A stretch of 47,817 bases of DNA from Nitrospirota bacterium (GTDB lineage: Bacteria; Nitrospirota; Thermodesulfovibrionia; UBA6902). Positions 15,790 through 24,126 of the stretch are shown here, one piece after another. Position 1 is the first letter of the stretch, and each line of letters opens with the position of its first letter. The DNA lies in NCBI GenBank assembly GCA_016215115.1, contig JACRLN010000019.1, positions 1-47,817 on the forward strand. The letters run 5' to 3'. A program made the translations under genes and the position numbers. The notes below the pieces were generated by a model. The model was not told the origin of the DNA and searched no databases. It saw only the letters and a program-made list of their open reading frames with translations.

Positions 15790-18678
15790 TTATTGCTGAA
15801 CTACCCCACCGATTACATTAGGCGCTCCTTCTACAACAGGCTCCGTGCCTATATTGGGGTCTACCCATTCACTTATACTTGGCAGGGAATAGGTTGTTGT
15901 GGTGAGGGCTGAACAAAATGAACTATCGAGCTGCTTCATCCTCTGTTCCTTTTCGAGGGGTTTTACATAATACTTTGTAACTCCATCAGATACATCCGTT
16001 ACTTCGGATCCTTCTGCAATAGAGAACTGAGGAATCCAGCGGGTACCCTCGCCGCATTCTACCTCGTTCCCGGAGTCCCAATCTATACATTTCCCCGGGA
16101 TACCCTGGAGATTTCCAAAACCGCTATATTCGATGTTGAACATGGATGTCGAGAGATCATCCCAGGTATGAACATAGGACACCTGGAGAGGCGGATCGAA
16201 TTTCAGGACCGAACTATCCGACGGATCGACAAGTGCAGTGAACTTGTTCCAGTCGTTTGGCCCGGTTTCCCAGGTATAGAATTCCGGGAGATTGTTCCAA
16301 ACCTGCCATCCGCATGTTTGGCTCGGATTCCAGTCGCAGGCGAGCAGGGCCAGGTTTTCTGGGGTAGGTTCAAATAGCGGCCCGCTCATTACGCCCCATT
16401 GATAAGTATCACCTGTAGCGAGTACAGGGATGCTATCAGAGGTAAGTACCATTTGACTTGAATTAAAACCGTATGAAATATACTGGGCTTCTGCAGGAGG
16501 TACCCCCTGGGGTTGTCCGTAAGTATTGTTATAGGGCCATTGGTCACCGATATTTATTTTGCTGAGATCCGGGCAATTGGTGAAGCACGCCAGGTTTGAA
16601 GGCACCGTGTCGGACGGGAAGATCACGCTTTCAGCATAGAACGCAACAGGAAGTGTATCATCGGCAGAACAGGTAAATGTTGGCGGTGCAGGTGGTGTTC
16701 CCACAACCGAACAGTTTAACTTGATCTGGACATTGCCACCCAATGACTGGGACCAGAAATTCAACATGTCAAAATTGAGGGCGCTGATATCATATGCAAC
16801 CTGAGGGTCTAATTTTTTCCAGAGGAAATTTCCTCCTGAATCATCAAGCCATTCAGCTTTCATAAAATTGGTGCCGTCCCATTTCACGCGATAATTCTTA
16901 TTATCGCTATTATCCCTGTAATCCATGGGGACATTTTTTATATCTCCAAGCGTCATTTCCTTACGTACATGCTTTTTCAGTTTTCCGCCGGAAATCAGGA
17001 CATTATAAAGCTCACCCTCACCGCTTCCGGGGCCAAACCCCATCTTGTAAACTTGATCGCCGTTATTTAAAGTGACATCTCTGGGGAACCAGATCCCGTA
17101 ATAACCGATCCATCCGTAATAATCTTTTCCACCCTGGTTTGTCTTGATAGGAAATCCGGAGTCACGGTTTAATCTCGCTCCGTTTGAATCATAAAGACCA
17201 TATCGCCATGCTGTTTCATCGAAAGCGGTCCGGTCCATGCAAGACGCATTTGCGTCTCCATCGACCCTGAGAAAGTTTGACGAATCGAATGCGAAATCAA
17301 AGGTCTCTTCCTTGGGTGCCGGCATGAATGGATTGCTCTCATAGTTATATACAGTTCCTCCGCCGGAAGAGCCGTCGGCAGTTCTATCCAGGGTGGCCTT
17401 TTCGGTAAAAGACATACTTCCTTCACCGGGTATATTAAAATCACTTCTGAAGGCAAATTTAAGAAGAACTTTGCCTGATGTAGAGTTCTCTACCGACTTC
17501 AGAAGCCCTTTACCCATAGTTATTGGAGCGACGACCCCGTCGATTTCAGGAGACATCTTGAAATTCATTGTGAATAAGCCGTATGGGTTGGTATTACTGG
17601 TTCCTTCAGTAATGACGGCCTTTGCAAAAATGACTTTTGGAGGTTCTTTTCCCATGTCTCCAGCGCTCTCGTGAATCCATACCTTTACAATTTGGGGTGA
17701 GATGTCGTCTGTCCTCGAAGAATTGACGGTCCACATCTCATAATCCGGCATAGTGGAGCCTGAAGACTGATTCTGGGAATCCTGTCCTGCGCTGGAAGGA
17801 TCGTCATTATCGCTGCTGCATAGTTTTTTGTCTATTTGGGCTTTATAGCTTCCTTTATTAACCATCTCATCATACTTTGTCTGTCCAATCATGCAGAGGA
17901 TCTCATTTATTGTTCCAAATGTCTCTGCTGCCCTCTCATTGACAAAGACGTTGGTCTGGTCCTTGCTGAAATCTGAATCGTCAGGGAATGTTGTCGCCAT
18001 GGAGAAGTCACCAAGCTTCATAGCCTGCCCGCCGGGTGAAGAGCTGGTATCCACTACGCTGACCTTTTCAGCTATCTGCAGCCCCTGGGCCTTTGTATCG
18101 AATGTGGCTGTGATATTCATATCACTGCTAATGGTAACATCGATTGTCTTTTTTGTCTTGGTAACATCTACGGACCACCCCGAAAATTTTGAATCTGAGC
18201 TGGGTGTCGCCGTGAGGGTTATTGTTTTCCCCACAACATAGGTTCCATCGCAATCACTTCCACAGCTAATCCCTGAAGCAGTGACTGTTCCTCCTGTTCC
18301 TGTTCCAATATTTGTGTTAGTAATAGTAACATTATAAGTTTTCAAGAATTTTGCTTTGATCGTCTTGTTGGTCCCCATTTTGACAGTGTAGGTCGAATTT
18401 TTGCTTACAAGTATCCCGGCATAAATCCACCCTTTAAATAGTGAGCCTGTGTCTGCCGTAGCCGTAAGTACGACTGACGTGCCCTTATCGTATGCTTCTG
18501 TACAGTCTAACCCGCAGTCAATGTTTGTGGCTGATACGGTCCCGGTTCCTGACCCTGTTTTTACTATTGTAAGAGTTTGTGTTACTGCCTCTGCGTCCGT
18601 CTGAAATAACGGAAAGAGCATCACTGCGACGACCAGAAACATCCCTATAAAACAAGCTGTTTTACATTTTATTGACAT
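15790..18678 (-). CDS. Large secreted protein with two divergent InlB-type repeats
   Basis: The 962-aa protein has a signal peptide (about 1-31). Two tandem beta domains of the divergent bacterial (InlB B-like) repeat type follow, at about 34-112 and 114-195. Each has a Cys pair (IDCGLDC and ISCGSDC), GW at the strand end (FKGW, FSGW) and a closing KAKF/TATF strand. The remaining 760 residues are beta-rich, low in Lys and rich in Asp, Asn, Gly and aromatics, with scattered Cys. They have no domain I recognise. A strong AGGAGG site precedes the ATG. There is no LPXTG, PEP-CTERM or autotransporter barrel. It is probably exported and may be surface-attached. A hairpin with a T-run in its 5' leader may attenuate transcription. 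Confidence 0.85.
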   Translation of the reverse strand: MSIKCKTACFIGMFLVVAVMLFPLFQTDAEAVTQTLTIVKTGSGTGTVSATNIDCGLDCTEAYDKGTSVVLTATADTGSLFKGWIYAGILVSKNSTYTVKMGTNKTIKAKFLKTYNVTITNTNIGTGTGGTVTASGISCGSDCDGTYVVGKTITLTATPSSDSKFSGWSVDVTKTKKTIDVTISSDMNITATFDTKAQGLQIAEKVSVVDTSSSPGGQAMKLGDFSMATTFPDDSDFSKDQTNVFVNERAAETFGTINEILCMIGQTKYDEMVNKGSYKAQIDKKLCSSDNDDPSSAGQDSQNQSSGSTMPDYEMWTVNSSRTDDISPQIVKVWIHESAGDMGKEPPKVIFAKAVITEGTSNTNPYGLFTMNFKMSPEIDGVVAPITMGKGLLKSVENSTSGKVLLKFAFRSDFNIPGEGSMSFTEKATLDRTADGSSGGGTVYNYESNPFMPAPKEETFDFAFDSSNFLRVDGDANASCMDRTAFDETAWRYGLYDSNGARLNRDSGFPIKTNQGGKDYYGWIGYYGIWFPRDVTLNNGDQVYKMGFGPGSGEGELYNVLISGGKLKKHVRKEMTLGDIKNVPMDYRDNSDNKNYRVKWDGTNFMKAEWLDDSGGNFLWKKLDPQVAYDISALNFDMLNFWSQSLGGNVQIKLNCSVVGTPPAPPTFTCSADDTLPVAFYAESVIFPSDTVPSNLACFTNCPDLSKINIGDQWPYNNTYGQPQGVPPAEAQYISYGFNSSQMVLTSDSIPVLATGDTYQWGVMSGPLFEPTPENLALLACDWNPSQTCGWQVWNNLPEFYTWETGPNDWNKFTALVDPSDSSVLKFDPPLQVSYVHTWDDLSTSMFNIEYSGFGNLQGIPGKCIDWDSGNEVECGEGTRWIPQFSIAEGSEVTDVSDGVTKYYVKPLEKEQRMKQLDSSFCSALTTTTYSLPSISEWVDPNIGTEPVVEGAPNVIGGVVQQ

Positions 18679-18718
18679 CTGTTACCTCCTGTAATTTGGT
18701 TTTTGCTTCTTTCAAAAT

Positions 18719-18763
18719 TTAAAAAACCGGATTGCATCTTGACAAAGCCAAGAACATCCGGTT
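18719..18763 (-). terminator. Terminator-like hairpin in the leader of the secreted protein
   Basis: On the minus strand AACCGGAT (18763-18756) and ATCCGGTT (18732-18725) pair, with an inner TCTTG/CAAGA stem, and are followed by a T-run. It lies about 45 bases upstream of the 962-aa gene and 385 bases downstream of the NuoG-like gene on the same strand. It either ends the upstream transcript or works as a leader attenuator. Confidence 0.7.
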
Positions 18764-18949
18764 CGCATATCCAACTAACAAAAATATTTCTTTTGACATA
18801 GCTATATCTTAATTTCTACATCTCTTATCGGCATTTTTGGAAAAAACTTTAACTAAAATTGTAAAAAAATACGACATTTTAAAAATATATATTTATTGAA
18901 GAGTTAAGTTGAAAAAGTGCAGATATTGATTATCCTAAATACGGCAGTT

Positions 18950-19080
18950 GCCACAAATGAACACGAATAAACACGAATGAAATAAAGCTTGAAGACAGAT
19001 TTTGTCTTTAACCAAAATGGTGACGAATGGAACGGTCACAAGTTCCCTGTTATTCGAGATAATTCGTGGAAATTCGTGGC
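18950..19080. repeat. Inverted ACACGAAT/ATTCGTGG repeat pair
   Basis: GCCACAAATGAACACGAATA at 18950 and its inverted counterpart AATTCGTGGAAATTCGTGGC at 19061-19080 bracket about 80 bases. This is a common text-like dispersed repeat. The rest of the gap (18764-19146) is AT-rich and contains no gene. Confidence 0.65.
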
Positions 19081-19146
19081 TGAAAAGCTTTTTTTAGGAT
19101 TATTGTTCGGGTTAAACCAATGACTGTTCGAGGTTATAAATGAACT

Positions 19147-21612
19147 TTACTTCGTTGCTTCGACATTTACTGCAACTATAGGGCATTCCCCGTTTGAGGA
19201 AATATGCGTGAGGGCATGTATCTTTGCATATGGAAAGTGTGCGGGAACGAAGACGGTACCTTCAGAAATTGCGTCAGAATATTTTGCCTTGAGAAAGACT
19301 GAACCCTGTTTTGAGGTCAGCTTTACATGGCTGTTATCCATGATGCCGCGCTTTTTGGCATCTTCTTCATTTATTTCAAGCAATGCTTCTGAGATAACGA
19401 GGTCCAGGGATTTGGAGCTTGTTGACATACTTCCTGAATGCTGCAGGACATCCCTGATTACAAGCTTGAAGGGATAATTTTCACTTAAGGCCTCACCAGT
19501 TTTGTACTCAACCGGATTGAAAAGCCCCTTCTTTTCAGATGGCGTTTTGTCGAGTAAAAGGGTCTTTATCTCTTCCTGGATATTCTGAAGATTTCTTACC
19601 CCTAATTCCTGTCCCATTACCAATGCAAGGTTTTTCAGTATCATCCAGTCAGGGACAGCCTCGCCTGCGGGGTCCACCAGCCTGTATACTTGTTGCAAAT
19701 TGCCTTCAGCGTTTGTGAAGGTGCCGTCTTTTTCTCCCCAGCTTGATGCAGGAAGAACAACATTTGCAAGCTTTGCAGTTTCTGTAAGGAAAATATCCTG
19801 CACAATCAGAAAGTCTAATGACTTTAATTTCCTGATTATCTTTTCACTGTCAGGAAAGGTAACGGCAGGGTCTTCTCCCATGACATATAATGCATTCAGA
19901 GCGCTGTTTTCGCTGTATAGCATTTCAGTAATTCCCATGTAAAAAGGCTGGTTGGAAGGTCTGACGCCCATCTGATAAAGCCCGTAAGTGTTTGAGTATT
20001 CGGCGGGAATCTGGAGGGCGTCAGGTTTATCACCGAGAAGATTGATCAGGTTTGCGGCTGCAAGAACGGTATCCATCCCTTTTGTGTTTTCCGAAGCGCT
20101 GACAGAAAGAGAAATCATCCTGCTTCCTGCTTTGGCAATTGTTTCCGCTGCAGCAATAAGTTCATTTTCAGGTATCCCTGTAATTATTGAGACCTTTTCG
20201 GGAGTATAATTTTCAAGCGATGATTTAAGGTTGTTGAAGTCAGACACTTTTATCTCAGCTTCTTTATTAAAGAGACCTTTATCAATGATTACTTTCATTA
20301 ATCCGTTTAAAAAGGCGACTCCTGTTCCGTCCTTCAGCCTGAGCCACTGCGTGCTGTGACGCGTTAATTTTGTCTCTCTTGAATCTGCAACAATAAGTTT
20401 TGAGCCTTCTCTTTTTGCCTGGAGAATATTAAGACCAAATACAGGATGTGTTACGCTCAGGTCTGATTCAACAATGAGGAGGACCTCTTTTCCGAGAGGG
20501 AATTTCAGACTTATGGAATGGGTTTTCTCGCCAAAGGCCCTTTCCCAGGCCTTTTGCACTTTTCCATAACCGAATGCGGCAGAGGAGTCGATATTGCTGG
20601 TGCCGATGATCTTTCTCATAAATTTCCGCAGGATATAGTTGTCTTCATTTGTGCATCGGGGTGAACCAATGGCGCCGATTGAATTTGCTCCATGAGCTTT
20701 TATGATGGCGTTGATATTATTTGAAATGTAGGTTAAGGCTTTTTCCCATGATACGGGTACAAATTCATCACCCTCTTTTATTAAAGGTTGTCTTAGTCTT
20801 TTTTCACTGTAAATGTAATCAATGCCGAACCTTCCCCGTCCGCAGAGATTCCCGTCGTTTACGCCTTTGCCTTCAATTCCCCTCGACCTCAGTATTTTCC
20901 CTTCTCTCAAGCCGAGGGTAAGAGTGCAGCCCACGCCGCAGAACGGACAGATGGTATCTTTTTCTTCGAGGAACCAGGATCGGGAAGTAAATTTAAATGG
21001 TTTGCTTAAAATGGCGCCGGTGGGGCATATGTCAAGACATTGTCCGCAATAATCACATTCGAGTATTTCTCCAAAGGCAGGCTGAACAACAGTGGGGAAT
21101 CCTCGTCCGATCAGACCAAGCGCGGCCCTTCCCTGATGTTCTGCGCATATACGTACGCATTTTCCGCAGAGGATGCACCGTCTGGATGTAAGCTCAATCA
21201 AGGGTCCCCTGATGTCGGCTGAAGCCTCTTTTCTATGTCTTAAAAATCGTGCCTCCGGTTTGCCGCACTCATATGCAATATTCTGTAAATCGCACTCCCC
21301 TGCCTTGTCACATTCCGGACAATCAAGCGGATGGTGAACGAGCAGCAGTTCAATAACTGTCTGACGGAGTTTTCTAAGTTTTGGCGTATCAGTGGTGATA
21401 ACCATTCCGTTTTCAGCAGGAGATGAACATGCGGCAAAAAGCCTGGCTTGTCCCTCGACCTCAACGATGCACAGCCTGCAGCCGCCGTAGGGTCTTAACC
21501 TCTTATCATAGCAGAGGTTGGGGATGTAGATATTGTTTTTCAATGCGGCCTGAAGTATCGTCTCACCGTCATTTGCAGTAATCTTCTTGCCGTTTATCGT
21601 AAGATTTATCAT
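19147..21612 (-). CDS. NuoG-like iron-sulfur protein without H-cluster or Mo-ligand residue
   Basis: I choose ATG 21612 (821 aa), with GAAGGA just upstream. A longer in-frame start at 21639 would overlap nuoF. Domains: plant-type [2Fe-2S] (about 1-75, Cys in the YGGCRLC run), His-Cys3 [4Fe-4S] (HHPLDCPECDKAGEC), two [4Fe-4S] motifs (CILCGKCVRIC and CDYCGQCLDIC), then a MopB-fold domain with a further CPFCGVGC...LCGRGRFG cluster. In formate dehydrogenases a Cys or Sec follows in the catalytic loop. Here that loop reads SSAAFGYGK, without it. The three-motif [FeFe]-hydrogenase H-domain is also absent. It is therefore a NuoG/Nqo3-type electron conduit, paralogous to the complex I NuoG at 37255-39819. 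It is predicted to form a soluble complex with the two subunits upstream (4-base gap). Confidence 0.9.
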   Translation of the reverse strand: MINLTINGKKITANDGETILQAALKNNIYIPNLCYDKRLRPYGGCRLCIVEVEGQARLFAACSSPAENGMVITTDTPKLRKLRQTVIELLLVHHPLDCPECDKAGECDLQNIAYECGKPEARFLRHRKEASADIRGPLIELTSRRCILCGKCVRICAEHQGRAALGLIGRGFPTVVQPAFGEILECDYCGQCLDICPTGAILSKPFKFTSRSWFLEEKDTICPFCGVGCTLTLGLREGKILRSRGIEGKGVNDGNLCGRGRFGIDYIYSEKRLRQPLIKEGDEFVPVSWEKALTYISNNINAIIKAHGANSIGAIGSPRCTNEDNYILRKFMRKIIGTSNIDSSAAFGYGKVQKAWERAFGEKTHSISLKFPLGKEVLLIVESDLSVTHPVFGLNILQAKREGSKLIVADSRETKLTRHSTQWLRLKDGTGVAFLNGLMKVIIDKGLFNKEAEIKVSDFNNLKSSLENYTPEKVSIITGIPENELIAAAETIAKAGSRMISLSVSASENTKGMDTVLAAANLINLLGDKPDALQIPAEYSNTYGLYQMGVRPSNQPFYMGITEMLYSENSALNALYVMGEDPAVTFPDSEKIIRKLKSLDFLIVQDIFLTETAKLANVVLPASSWGEKDGTFTNAEGNLQQVYRLVDPAGEAVPDWMILKNLALVMGQELGVRNLQNIQEEIKTLLLDKTPSEKKGLFNPVEYKTGEALSENYPFKLVIRDVLQHSGSMSTSSKSLDLVISEALLEINEEDAKKRGIMDNSHVKLTSKQGSVFLKAKYSDAISEGTVFVPAHFPYAKIHALTHISSNGECPIVAVNVEATK

Positions 21613-21616
21613 TCCT

Positions 21617-23470
21617 TCACCCCCCAGCCTTTCCAGCAAGTTCAGGTATGTCTTTTATATCTTTGCATCCCGCAGGGCCTACTTTTATTGAACCGAATTT
21701 GCACGTATCATAGCATGTTCTGCATTGTATGCAGAGCTCCTGAATGATCCTGTGAGGGACCTTTTTTTCTCCGACAATTGCCTTTTGGGGGCAGGCCCTT
21801 AAACAGGCGCCGCAGGCCTTGCACAATTCTTCATCGATGTGGAAGGAGCAGAGTTTACTGCATATCCCTGCCTTGCACCAGTGGTCTTTTATATGTGATT
21901 CATATTCGTCTTTGAAATATCGTATTGTTGACAGGACAGGATTGGGAGCCGTCTGTCCCAGTCCGCAGAGGGATGTTGAAATAATATCCCTGCTGAGGTC
22001 CTGAAGCGTTTCTATGTCCCCGTCTTTTCCTTTGCCTTCAGTGATATCGGTAAGCATATCAAGCATTACCCTTGTGCCGACCCTGCACGGCGTGCATTTC
22101 CCGCAGGATTCATCAGCAGTGAATTCGAGGAAGAATTTTGAAGTGCTGACCATGCAGGTGTCTTCGTCCATGACGACCATTCCGCCTGAACCCATGATTG
22201 CGCCGGTCTTGACAACATCTTCATATGTAACAGGTATGTCGATAAGGCTCTCAGGGATGCAGCCGCCTGACGGGCCTCCCATTTGCACCGACTTGAACTT
22301 CTTCTTTTTGTTCTTCATCCCGCCGCCGATGTCGTATATTATCGTTCTCAGCGGGATCCCCATCGGCACTTCAACAAGACCGACGTTTCTTATATCGCCT
22401 GTGAGGGCAAACACCTTTGTGCCGGTACTTTTTTCCGTACCAAGGTTCTTGTACCATTCAGCGCCGTTCAGGATAATCAGCGCAATTTGTGCAAGTGTTT
22501 CAACATTGTTCAGAACGGAAGGTTTATCCCACAAGCCTTTATGCGCAGGGAAGGGTGGTCTCGGTCTCGGCATGCCGCGTTTACCTTCAATAGAACGCAT
22601 AAGTGCGGTTTCTTCACCGCATACAAATGCGCCTGCGCCGAGATATATTTCAAGGTCAAATGTGAAACCGCTGTTCAGGATATTTTCTCCAAGAAGTCCT
22701 GATTCGTAACATTTGTCTATCGCCAATTGAAGGCGCTTTACCGCGAGAGGGTATTCGGCTCTTACGTATATAACTCCTTTGCTTGCGCCTATCGCCTTTG
22801 CACCTATAATCATTCCTTCAATTACTGAGTGCGGGTCTGCCTCCATGACCGATCTGTCCATAAAGGCCCCCGGGTCTCCTTCATCGCCGTTACACAGCAT
22901 GTATTTCTGATCTGCCTGCGATTTTGATGCGAATTCCCATTTTAATCCTGTCGGAAACCCGGCTCCTCCGCGCCCCCTGATCCCTGAATCTTTCATAACT
23001 TTTATTATGTCGGCAGAGGTCATTTCATTAAGCGCCTTTGCAGCAGCCATATATCCGTCCCTTGCAATATATTCGTCAAGACTTTCGGGGTCTATCAACC
23101 CCTTGTTTCTCAGGACCCTCAAGACCTGGAACTTAAAGAATGGAATATCTTTCATCAAAGGGATTGCCAGTTTTTTCTCCGGCTCCCTGAACATCAATTT
23201 TTCGTAGGGTCTGCCTTTCAGAAAATGTTCTTCAACCAGCTTGGGAATCTCGTCAACAGTAAGTTTCTGGTAAAAAATTTCATCAGGATAAACGAGCATC
23301 ACGGGCCCCTCAGCGCAGAATCCGTTACAGCCTGTGAGTACAATCTTTATTTCATCTGCAAGTCCCCTCTTTTCGAGTTCTTCCTGCAATGCAGCTTTCA
23401 CCTTAGGGGTTCCGCTTGCAACGCAACCGGTCCCTGCGCACAGCAGTAAATTCGCACGAATTTTTTCCAT
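21617..23470 (-). CDS. NuoF/HydB-type diaphorase with C-terminal ferredoxin domain
   Basis: The 617-aa protein has an N-terminal thioredoxin-like [2Fe-2S] domain (CAGTGC, TGCNGFC; about 1-90), the FMN/NADH-binding core (GRGGAGFPTGLKW, LCNGDEGDPGAFMDR), the [4Fe-4S] site CGKCTPCR...SLCGLGQ and a C-terminal two-cluster ferredoxin domain (CKACGACLRAC, CIQCRTCYDTC; about 545-600). Complex I NuoF (420 aa, 35975-37237) lacks the end domains. The extended form is the HydB/HndC type found in bifurcating hydrogenases and related NAD(H)-ferredoxin enzymes, so NADH oxidation or reduction coupled to ferredoxin is plausible. The operon order (HndA-, HndB-, HndC-like, then NuoG-like) supports a soluble complex. 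Confidence 0.92.
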   Translation of the reverse strand: MEKIRANLLLCAGTGCVASGTPKVKAALQEELEKRGLADEIKIVLTGCNGFCAEGPVMLVYPDEIFYQKLTVDEIPKLVEEHFLKGRPYEKLMFREPEKKLAIPLMKDIPFFKFQVLRVLRNKGLIDPESLDEYIARDGYMAAAKALNEMTSADIIKVMKDSGIRGRGGAGFPTGLKWEFASKSQADQKYMLCNGDEGDPGAFMDRSVMEADPHSVIEGMIIGAKAIGASKGVIYVRAEYPLAVKRLQLAIDKCYESGLLGENILNSGFTFDLEIYLGAGAFVCGEETALMRSIEGKRGMPRPRPPFPAHKGLWDKPSVLNNVETLAQIALIILNGAEWYKNLGTEKSTGTKVFALTGDIRNVGLVEVPMGIPLRTIIYDIGGGMKNKKKKFKSVQMGGPSGGCIPESLIDIPVTYEDVVKTGAIMGSGGMVVMDEDTCMVSTSKFFLEFTADESCGKCTPCRVGTRVMLDMLTDITEGKGKDGDIETLQDLSRDIISTSLCGLGQTAPNPVLSTIRYFKDEYESHIKDHWCKAGICSKLCSFHIDEELCKACGACLRACPQKAIVGEKKVPHRIIQELCIQCRTCYDTCKFGSIKVGPAGCKDIKDIPELAGKAGG

Positions 23471-23486
23471 CTATCCTCCATAAATA

Positions 23487-23567
23487 GGAACTAAGAACTA
23501 AGAACTAAGAAGTGAAAACCAAGAAACTTCTTTTTTTCAGTTCCCAGTTCTAAGTTCTCATTTCTTA
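23487..23567. repeat. GAACTAAGAACTAAG text-like palindromic repeat
   Basis: Tandem AACTAAGA units at 23489-23510 face mirrored CCCAGTTCTAAGTTCTCA at 23542-23560 and can fold into an imperfect hairpin. It fills the gap between the HndB-like and HndC-like genes and ends at the HndB-like stop codon. Confidence 0.7.
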
Positions 23568-23568
23568 C

Positions 23569-23952
23569 TTAATATGTCGTTTCACTCCCGACGACCAGGG
23601 CGTACTTTTCTACAGGATTACCGCCGAGGACATGTTCCTTAAATATCTCCCGTATCTTCTCGCCGTCAAGGTCGCCGTATTTTACAGGTGGCTTGTTCAG
23701 TATTTCCACTGTGACCATGGGTTCACGGGCACAAAGACCAGCGCATCCTGAAGTTGTCGTAATTACATCTTCTACTTTGGATTTTTCTATTTCATCCAAT
23801 AATGACGTCATAATCTCCCTCGCCCCTGCAGCAATTCCGCATGTTCCCATATGAACGGTAACCTTGGCCCTGTAACCGCCTTCTCTCAATGCAAATGTGG
23901 ATTTCTGTTTTTCCTTTATCTTTTTTAAGTCGTCAATTGTTAATCTTGCCAT
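23569..23952 (-). CDS. Thioredoxin-like [2Fe-2S] subunit (HndB type)
   Basis: The 127-aa protein has a basic helical N-terminus (about 1-25) and a thioredoxin-like ferredoxin fold with Cys in MGTCGIAAGA and TSGCAGLCAREP, followed by the beta strand MVTVEIL. The family is the small HndB-type [2Fe-2S] subunit that accompanies NuoE- and NuoF-like partners in NAD(P)-reducing hydrogenases. It transfers electrons inside the complex. It lies between the receiver-NuoE fusion and the HydB-type gene on the same strand. Confidence 0.9.
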   Translation of the reverse strand: MARLTIDDLKKIKEKQKSTFALREGGYRAKVTVHMGTCGIAAGAREIMTSLLDEIEKSKVEDVITTTSGCAGLCAREPMVTVEILNKPPVKYGDLDGEKIREIFKEHVLGGNPVEKYALVVGSETTY

Positions 23953-23984
23953 TGTGTGTTCTCCTTTTTAATACCTACCATGAT

Positions 23985-24088
23985 GTCATTCCGTGCTTGA
24001 CACGGAATCCATGGTTCGACAGGCTCACCATGACGATTGTCACCCTGAGCTTGTCGAAGGGCTGGATCCCCACTTTCGCGGGAATGAA
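23985..24088. repeat. GTCATTCC-type dispersed element with inserted words
   Basis: It is bounded by GTCATTCCGTGCTTGACAC and CGCGGGAATGA. The middle carries a TTCGACAGGCTCACC...GAGCTTGTCGAAGG inverted repeat, itself a widespread repeat motif. It lies between the HndB-like gene and the REC-NuoE gene. Confidence 0.7.
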
Positions 24089-24094
24089 GTTTTT

Positions 24095-24124
24095 GACGAG
24101 TTCAACTTTTAAATTGAACTCGTC
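24095..24124. repeat. Perfect hairpin after the receiver-NuoE gene
   Basis: GACGAGTTCAA and TTGAACTCGTC form a perfect 11-bp stem with an 8-base loop, two bases beyond the REC-NuoE stop codon. There is no T-run on the coding side, so it is more likely an mRNA-stabilising or processing structure than a terminator. Confidence 0.75.
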
Positions 24125-24126
24125 TT

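Noticed and set aside
19147-21612. Formate dehydrogenase or [FeFe]-hydrogenase catalytic subunit
   Set aside because: The CPFCGVGC site and MopB fold suggest formate dehydrogenase at first sight, but the catalytic loop has no Cys or Sec, and no H-cluster motifs exist in the chain.
24095-24124. Terminator after REC-NuoE
   Set aside because: The stem is perfect, but there is no T-run on the coding strand and the operon clearly continues into the HndB-like gene.
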